DNA of 64,000 bases from Deroplatys truncata (Eukaryota > Arthropoda > Insecta > Mantodea > Mantidae). Shown piece by piece: positions 56,987 through 64,000 of the stretch. The stretch spans positions 103,900,350 to 103,964,349 of the forward strand of contig CM060979.1 of assembly GCA_030765065.1 (NCBI GenBank). Direction: 5' to 3'. Under the pieces are notes generated by a model. The model was not told the origin of the DNA. It did not search any database and saw nothing but the letters and a program-made list of their open reading frames with translations. The position numbers and the translations under genes are program-made. The stretch's first letter is position 1. The number at the start of each line of letters is the position of its first letter.

Positions 56987-57812
56987 ACTTTCCCTACTAC
57001 GTATAGTAAGTAGGGGAAGTATTGTATTCCACCCAAAAATTCGATACTGAGATTTCACCGGAAATACATGTTTTGAGGCCCCTGAATCCAAAAAAGAAGC
57101 ATTTTTGGACACATGTCCGTGTGTGTGTCTGTGAACAGCATAACTCAGAAACGAACAGTCGGATAAACACCAAACTTGGTATTTAGGTTCATTATCTTCC
57201 AGAGATGCGACATGAAGGTTTTCAAGAAAACTCCCACCCCAGACTACCCTTTACATGGAAGATTTTTCGAAAATTTTAATTTTCTCAAAAATGGCTCTAA
57301 CGATTTTGATTAAAATATCATATGTTTAAGATATTTTCACGTCAAATGAAATGTATGTCTCGAATTTTCTGGGAATGTCTGCAAAAGTCTTCTTCATTGT
57401 GAACGAGTTTTGCATAACTGGTAAACCATAAGAGGTAGACAAAATTTTACTACACAAAAAATGTAGATCGCGTTAAAATACACAGTTTACGTCATATATT
57501 TTTTTTTTGTTGAGTGAACCATTTTCGAGATATTGCTTGTTATTCGTTAAATTTTCCAGGACTTATATTTTTTCTCAAATTCGTTATTCATTTTTTTGCC
57601 TTCATAACGCAAAGAGAATGGAATACTCCACATAGCAACCAGCTCTTAAAAGATTTGACTATCGCTTAAAGCCTAGCATATTCTCCTTGCACCTACAAGA
57701 AAATTAGCAATAAGATTAACATCTCAATTAACATGAGGCATATGGAGAATAAGCGTTTGTAAAAATAGTTTGTACAAGAGTAGAGAGAGTCATGTGAGTG
57801 TAATACATCAGA
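56987..57812 (+). mobile_element. HINE-like repeat, full-length
   Basis: ACTTTCCCTACTACGTATAG after T's at 56987; ends GTGTAATACATCAGA at 57812 before five T's. Close to the copy at 40847. Confidence 0.75.
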
Positions 57813-58760
57813 TTTTTAGTTCTTAATTTCCCAAAATATTAGAAAGAGAAGAACAGTATCTGTTTTGTTTTTTATAACCTAGTATTGAGATTTTCATACT
57901 GCACTTCGTGTGTACAAGTTTTTTTCTCGGTACATTGATTGTGTTTTTATTTATTTATTTTTGAGCAGCGGAAAGAATGTTATGGATCAGGGGAGCCATG
58001 GGCTCTAAAAGGTTTGATTCTAGTGGAACCAAAAGCCTGCATAGCAACCCAGCTCGGAATGAGCTCTCTGTGCCTGTATCGTAAAGTGTAAACTGCGTTT
58101 GAACCAGATCCAGAACATAAACATATTTCCGCAGGCCGACCCGGTTCAAATATCGACAGGAATATACAAGCTTGCCTTCAGATGTTCACATCGAGGGTAG
58201 CTGTCTGCTTATGTCTGCCGCTGCAACATCAGCACGACACGTGTAGTAATCATGGTCATATCTTCCACATCTCTCAGGCAAGATGCCGACAAAAGAGACT
58301 AACAAGATTATCGGCGTTGTTTTGTGACAGATACGGTGCATTCCTTCTCTTTTTCTTCCATTTTATTACCAGCCACAATAAAATTACAAAACTGCCAGGC
58401 GCACTAAGAGACCTCGGGGATTTGTGACACGGTATTAGGGGGAAGATATAGAACAATGTATACAATCGTAAAAAACCCTGTAATGATTTGTGTTACATTT
58501 TGTCATAAATATGCTTATGCTATGACACGCAACAATGTCAGTGTCAGCATCAAAATCAAACATAATCATAACGCAGAAATATGCGAGTAGATTTATACAA
58601 AACCTTCGCTTCGACGCATGGCCTATTACAGAGAATTGCTTGCCCTGCATTGCGCTGTTTCTAACCGGTTTTGTTCCTTCTCCACTTTCCCTCCTCTCCG
58701 TGTGTCAGCTAATCACCGCGTTGTACACGTGTTTCAGCGTTATGTGTTAGTGCTGTTATA
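57813..58760. other. Spacer, nothing recognised
   Basis: No gene or family repeat was identified. Confidence 0.35.
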
Positions 58761-59980
58761 ATGCCAAAAATTCCGTATACTTCAGCACACAGAATCTTCA
58801 TGTATGATTCCTATGTGACAACAAACTCTTGTAGAGAGATCAGGCGGTGGTTTATAGACAGATTCCCTGCTGCTCGTGCACATCACAGAGAAACGGTTCG
58901 TAATCTTGAGAGCAGATATAGGAGACGGGATCTGCTATAGATAAGAAACCGAAATTAAATCGTTATGTTCTTAGGAGGAAAAACTTGGTGACAACCGAAA
59001 AAATCTGATGTGATACATTCACATGGCTTTTCTGCCCCTACCTTTATTAGTGGGTATACAAACTATTCTTACTAAAGCTTATTTTTCAATCTACTACATT
59101 TATACCAAATAAACCATTGCAAAAATAGCTACATTACACATTTCATTATAAATACAAAGAAAACAGCAATACTCAAACATTTAAAAACTGGGCCCTATAT
59201 ACTGACCTTAACATTCCATACTGTTCCATGCAATCGCGAGAAACTGAAAATGGATGGAACTTTAAAAGAATGACAAATATTGAACAATTTGAACTTTAAT
59301 AACGGATATCTCAGAAACGGCTTATGCCACAAAAAAAATCGTTTTAAGTAAACTGTGTATTTTAAAGAAAAATTAAATTTTTTGTGTGGTACGTTTTCGT
59401 CTATCCCTTAACGTAGTTATACAAGATTATACAAAATTCCTTTCGAATGAAGAACGCTTCCTGGGTCATTCCCAGAAAATTCAAAAGACATACATTTTAT
59501 TTGTCATGTAAATCTCTTTCATATATGATATTTTAATCATAATCCTTAGAGCCATTTTTTTATAAAATTAAAATGTTCGAAAAATGTTCCGTGTAAAGGG
59601 TAGTTGGCGGTGGAGGGAGTTTCTTGAAAATTTTTGTGTCGCATCTTTGGAAGGCACTGAACCTAAATAAACCTAAATACCACACCAAGTTTGATATTTA
59701 TCGGACTTTTCGTTTTTGAGTTATGCTGTTCACAGATACACACACGGACCTTTTGCTAAAAATGCTTTTTGTTTTTGGAATCAGGGGTGTATTTCCGGTG
59801 AAATCTTGGTATAGAATTTTTGGTGTAATACAATACCTTCTCTAACTACATGTACGTAGTAGAGAAAGTAAAAAGTTAGAACGAAGTCCAAAGAAATCTC
59901 TGAGAAAGCTCACACAAGAATTAGAAATTTCACAAATCTCGCCTTGGAATGCCACTAAACTTTTAAAAATAAAATAAGAT
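58761..59980 (+). pseudogene. Mariner-like transposase N-terminal relic, split by a HINE-like insertion
   Basis: The ATG at 58761 opens a frame with Y-T-S-A-H-R-I-F-M-Y…S-C-R-E-I-R-R-W-F-I-D-R-F-P, the DUF4817-type helix-turn-helix found at the N-terminus of many insect transposase-like proteins. A one-base frameshift near 58932 is needed to continue G-S-A-I-D-K-K-P. The frame meets the HINE-like copy at 59004 and resumes after it at L-E-R-S-P-K-K-S-L-R-K-L (from about 59875), the second helical block of the same protein type. It ends in a stop near 59980; no DDE domain remains. Confidence 0.6.
59004..59869 (-). mobile_element. HINE-like repeat inserted in a transposase relic
   Basis: TCTGATG at 59004 after five A's, AGTAGAGAAAGT ending at 59869 before five A's. 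Because the host sequence is coding on both sides, this copy fixes the element's ends. Confidence 0.75.
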
Positions 59981-60114
59981 AACTGTAATTCAGTAATTGC
60001 AACCACGCAATGTCAGTAGAGTTCATTTCTGCAATTGGGAGTTGGATAATTGCAATGATCGCTATACTGGTTCGCGTTTAAGTTTTTTACATAATTTTAT
60101 TTACATGGCCATGA
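59981..60114. other. Short spacer
   Basis: Nothing recognised. Confidence 0.3.
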
Positions 60115-60615
60115 AACGAGCGAGATGGCTCCGCGGCAAATTGTGAGACTTCCATTCGGAAGGTCCTGGGTTCCATTCCCGCTCGACCGCCCAACTTGGG
60201 TTTTTCGTGGTTTTTCTATTCGGTAGCCGAATACTGGGGTGGTTTCTCATTTACCACGATTTCCTTTCCATCATTTCCCTTTAATTCGATTTCCTTCTCA
60301 CTTTTCAGGTGTGCTTCTGGGTTTCGTGGTGTAAGGTAGTGTTGGACAAATGGCGCGGATGCTTGCTCAAAGGAAAGAATATTCCCCACTAGAGGGCTCC
60401 TTGGTTGACCGAGTTGTTCATCGCCCTGGAACGGGTCTTCGAGCCAGGAACTGTTAGGCGCTCCCGCGCGCATCTGTGGCCTGTTATCTGCGGCCTGTGG
60501 CCTCCTGTGGTTCCTTCACTTCATCCCTTACTCTTGGGGCGTGGTAGCCGTAATAGATCTTTGTAGGTCGCAGTCCGCGAGGTTTCCCCTACGTTGTATC
60601 CCTATACACTATTCA
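60115..60615 (+). mobile_element. SINE S1
   Basis: Head GAGCGAGATGGCTCCGCGG, box B GGGTTCCATTCCCG (60168-60181), full body shared with 29137-29672 (for example ATGGCGCGGATGCTTGCTCAAAGGAAAGA), tail TATCCCTATACACTATTCATG. Confidence 0.8.
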
Positions 60616-61234
60616 TGAAGAATGAATGTTACTGCAAACTTTCTTAAAATGCTTGAGAGATATGTGGCAACACAAGGACAAGAGCAACATCTTTTAAGAT
60701 GAAGGTATGTGGTTAGTGTAGTTATAATTTAAATGATAAATCTATGAGCTTGAATTTAAGGGGCAATGAATATCCGACTCCGCCGGCAAATATGGTGCTT
60801 TCCAGTGTCAAAAAATTTCCGTTGGGCCGGCCAGCGTCTACACGAAGGCTGTTTAAGAATACGAGAAATGGCGATTGTACACTGATTATTTCGCTCATAC
60901 TATGTTGGCATTTGTTACTGACCCAAACCAAGAAAGGTTTCAAGTTTGAAGCAACCACAGCCGTCTTCGCTATAAAAGTTTTTAAGATTTCAACCCATTA
61001 TATTGATACTGTCTGTATCCTAACGCACCCGATTTTCAATAGTTGGTACACAAATTATGGTCATTTCCGCACATGGAAGTAGTTACGCAAATATACTAAA
61101 TTAAATAATACAGAATAAGCACTACTGTAATATATAAAATTTATTCACTTAATATTCTTATATTCTTAGCAGATACAATTGTGTTAAAACGGACGGCCTT
61201 CTGGGGGATGGATAATCTCAAATACTAGACAAGT
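60616..61234. other. Spacer, nothing recognised
   Basis: A 112-codon frame at 60744-61082 (plus) has no known domain, no promoter and an opposing frame of similar length; I do not call it a gene. Confidence 0.35.
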
Positions 61235-61505
61235 ACATGACTTTCTCTACTCACTCTTCTACAAAATATTCTTATAAAAGCTTATTCTTCTGCCTTACTT
61301 TTGCTAATTAAGATAAACTTTCATTACACATTTCGTTGTAGGCATAAGAAGAATACAGTTGACTATAGCGATTTTTAAAAAGCGGGTCATTTTCATACTT
61401 TGAAACCCCATGGTTTTGCATGATCAAGAGAAAAACTGAACAGCATACCACTTGTAAACAATTTCTAATATGTTACATTCACATGACTTTCTCTAAACAT
61501 TATCG
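61235..61505 (-). mobile_element. HINE-like repeat fragments
   Basis: Two TCTGATG-side pieces (ACATGACTTTCTCTACTCAC at 61238; TGTTACATTCACATGACTTTC at 61463), truncated. Confidence 0.45.
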
Positions 61506-61507
61506 TT

Positions 61508-61930
61508 TGTTACTTTCCCTCTTGTAAGTACTGTATTCCATCCAAAAATTTGATGTCGAGATTTCATCGGAAATATGTTTTGGGGTCCCCTAAACCCCCC
61601 CAAAAGCATTTATAGAAAAATGTGTGTGTGTGTGTGTGTGAACAGCATAACTCAAAAACGAAAGTCGGAAAAATACTAAACTTTGTATTTAAGTTCAGTA
61701 TTTTCCAAAGATGCAACACGAACTACATGGATCATTTTTCGAAATTGTTCATTGCTAAAAAATGACTCAGACGATTTTGATTAAAATACCAATATTAAAG
61801 ATATTTACATTACAAATAAAATTTATATTTTAAATATACTAGGAATAGCCTGTGAAATCTTAATTTGGAAGGAATTGTATATAATCTCGTATAAATGGTA
61901 AACTTGAAGCGATAGACTAATGCACGACTA
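61508..61930 (+). mobile_element. HINE-like repeat fragment
   Basis: GTACTGTATTCCATCC through GCGATAGACTAATGCACGAC, with a GT tract at 61622-61640. The distal end is missing. Confidence 0.55.
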
Positions 61931-62137
61931 CGATGACGAGGTAAACGTAGGTGGACATGGCCCTTCTGACCCCTCCCGCAATGCGGCAGCTATTCAAAAC
62001 CAGTATGAGTTCCCTTCTCGAAGCTTTATTTCTTGTTAAGTGTTTGTATTCTATACTGTAAAGAGACACATGGCTCTAGAAAAACTTTATTATCTTTGTA
62101 AGTTAAGCCCTTTTTGTACTGTTTTGGAGTAATTTAT
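61931..62137. other. Short spacer
   Basis: Nothing recognised. Confidence 0.3.
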
Positions 62138-62980
62138 TACTTACTGCTTACATATAGTAAGTAGAGGAAGTATTGTATTCCACCCAAAAATTCGGTACCG
62201 ACATTTCACCTGACATATACCTTTTGAAACTCCCTAAATAAATAACAAACAAATAAACAAATAATGAAAAGCATTTTTAGAAAAAGGTTCATATTTATGT
62301 GTGGGTGTGTTTGTCTGTATGTGTGTAAATCAAAAACGAAAAGGCGGTTAAATACCAAACTTGATATTTAAATTCAGCTCTATCAGTTTTTCAAGGATAC
62401 GACACGAAGATTTTCAAGAAACTCCTCCCACTCCAAGCTACCCTTTACATGAAAAAATATTTCGAATATTTTTATTTTCTCAAAAAATGCTCCCAACGAT
62501 TTTGATTAAAATACCACATGCTTCAGATATTTACATGACAAATTAAACGTATGTATATCTTGAATTTTCTGGGAATAACCTGTGAAGTCCCCTGCTTCTG
62601 AATGACTTTAAATTGACAAATCGTAAGAGAAAGTCAAAATCTTACTACACAACTAATGTAGATCTCATTCAAGCACACGTTTATGTCAATTACTTTTTTT
62701 CGAGAAATTTTTCAACTCGTGTTTATACTTTTCTCAAATGGGAAGTCATTATTTAGATTTTTCTCGTGATCATGCAAAGAGCGTGGTATTTCAAGCCATC
62801 ACATAGTGGTACGCTCTTTAAAATTCTAATTATCGATTTACCCTCGCTATCGAGCAAAAGGAATGTGTAAATGTGAATTAAAGGTTTAACCTGATTAATA
62901 AAAAGCAGCTAGAATAATAAGCTTTTGTAAGAATAGTTTGTGGAAGAATTAGTAAGGAAAGTCATATGAACGCAACATAT
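62138..62980 (+). mobile_element. HINE-like repeat, moderately diverged
   Basis: TTACTTACTGCTTACATATAGTAAGTAGAGG start; internal blocks in family order; ends ATATGAACGCAACATAT with the CATCAGA terminus lost. Confidence 0.65.
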
Positions 62981-63519
62981 TTTCAAACATACTGTATCAA
63001 TGAGCACAATGCAGTCAATAATAGAGCATTTTACCTTTCTAGATTTTCAAACATCACATAAATGATCCGCAGATCATCATTTGGATAAAAACATCAATTT
63101 AAATTTCGAGAATACTTATAAGAATGTATTAAATAAAGGTGTCCTTTGAACCTCATATTTATGTAGTTTGATTAGTGCTTTATTGTGTTTCCTCTTACTG
63201 TTTCTGAGCTTAATTCTTATTCAAACGTTAATTACTAATGAATTTAAAGCATATTTGTTTCGGCCTGTTTCATTTTCTTCTAGAATTAGGAAACATCTTT
63301 CGAGATATAGTTCACCGCTAACATGAATTCACTCACTGATTCTGAACGAATAGATGCTCATCTGTTTAACTAAATAGGATAAAAACACATTTGGTTTTGA
63401 TTTTACCAAAGCAAAGCAAGCAATACCATAACCTTAAGTATTATAAATGCCATATTTTTTTTAATTAAGGGGAGGGCATAACCCCTCTCAGCCCCTTCTG
63501 CACTACAATATTCTTTCTT
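62981..63519. other. Spacer, nothing recognised
   Basis: AT-rich; nothing seen. Confidence 0.35.
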
Positions 63520-63855
63520 ATGAACCCAAAACCCGCTCGCCTCTCACAAAGACGGTCCGGGTTCAGTCCCAGTGAACCGCATGTGGATTTGTGGTGGACA
63601 AAGCGGCGTCTGGGCGGGTTTTCTCCGGGTTCTCCTGTTTCCCCCGCCATGCATGCCACTAACTGCTCCATCATCATCTTTCCTTTGATTCATCTCACCC
63701 TCATTCCATATCATCTCCTTACTCGCTCGCATACCACGCTTCCGGCTTATCACCCATCCGGGCTGTTCTCTCTGATGCATAGTCTGTGCTCCCCGACAGC
63801 GTTACCCCAGGCGGCCGCTTGTAAGTCTAGGGGTGAGTCCTAACAACGGGGAGGG
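63520..63855 (+). mobile_element. SINE S5
   Basis: Box B-like GGGTTCAGTCCCAGTG (63559-63574), then GTGGACAAAGCGGCGTCTGG and TTTTCTCCGGGTTCTCC, a GC-rich body unlike the other groups, and a tail AACAACGGGGAGGG. The long frames across it on both strands are chance. Confidence 0.5.
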
Positions 63856-64000
63856 TAAACAAAGAAGAAACCAAAACGCTGCTCCTCAGCATAAGTAAGC
63901 AATATGAAAGAAGTTGTGAAGAAACTACGCTAAAAAGGAGAAATGCTTAGTGCTTCTACCATAAATCGTTAGAAGCATATAAAATATTATTTTCATCTGA

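Noticed and set aside
60744..61082. 112-codon plus-strand ORF
   Set aside because: No recognisable domain, no promoter motif, opposed by a 78-codon frame, in AT-rich DNA where such lengths occur by chance.
63520..63843. 107-codon frame near the right edge
   Set aside because: It coincides with the S5 SINE; the opposite strand is open too, which reflects composition.

Overview
The window looks like AT-rich nuclear DNA of an arthropod, most likely an insect with a repeat-rich genome. The evidence is many tRNA-headed SINEs, eukaryotic TATA/initiator promoters spaced as in arthropods, short GT-AG introns, AATAAA signals, and relics of LINE, hAT and Tc1/mariner-like elements. I cannot name the species. 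I see no host gene, rRNA or functional tRNA.

Bases 1 to about 6120 are the only coding-dense part. They are one side of an integrated Polinton/Maverick (adintovirus-like) element. From the left edge: the start of a packaging ATPase on the minus strand; a divergent promoter; then on the plus strand a phospholipase A2-domain protein, an adenovirus-type cysteine protease, a penton-like minor capsid protein, a 47-residue basic protein and the double-jelly-roll major capsid protein. The plus and minus genes converge on overlapping poly(A) signals near 3480-3520. On the minus strand lie a 160-residue protein with a two-fold repeat and a four-exon gene with a duplicated Cys/His-rich exon, driven by a TATA/initiator/CRE promoter at 5128-5180. 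A GC-rich flank (5163-6121) follows. No capsid-module ORF has an internal stop. The protease lacks an AUG covering its conserved N-terminus, but a correctly phased A AAA AAC slippery heptamer near the end of the phospholipase gene would put ribosomes into its frame. Polymerase B, integrase and terminal repeats are not in view. Presumably the ATPase and phospholipase/protease/capsid genes build and load the particle, and the minus-strand genes are regulatory.

Bases about 6120-64000 are repeats and decayed DNA. One non-coding family of about 0.8-0.9 kb, here called the HINE-like repeat, occurs in more than 20 full or partial copies and fills roughly a quarter of the window. One end is ACTTTCTCTACT (12 bp). 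Its inverted copy lies about 22 bp inside the other end, followed by a small hairpin and the terminus CAGA. Copies sit in oligo(T)/oligo(A) runs. This resembles Helentron-associated elements (HINEs). Strand convention for these entries: + means the ACTTTCTC end is at the lower coordinate. Copies nest in each other three deep at 30799-33342, and one interrupts a mariner-like transposase relic at 58761-59980.

Six SINE groups (S1-S6, defined here by shared bodies and pol III box B motifs), a second long repeat (family B, two copies), two LINE pol relics, two hAT relics, one Tc1/mariner-like relic, a 113-bp tandem repeat and several microsatellites make up most of the rest. Short translated ORFs across this part are chance or lie inside repeats; I call none as a gene.
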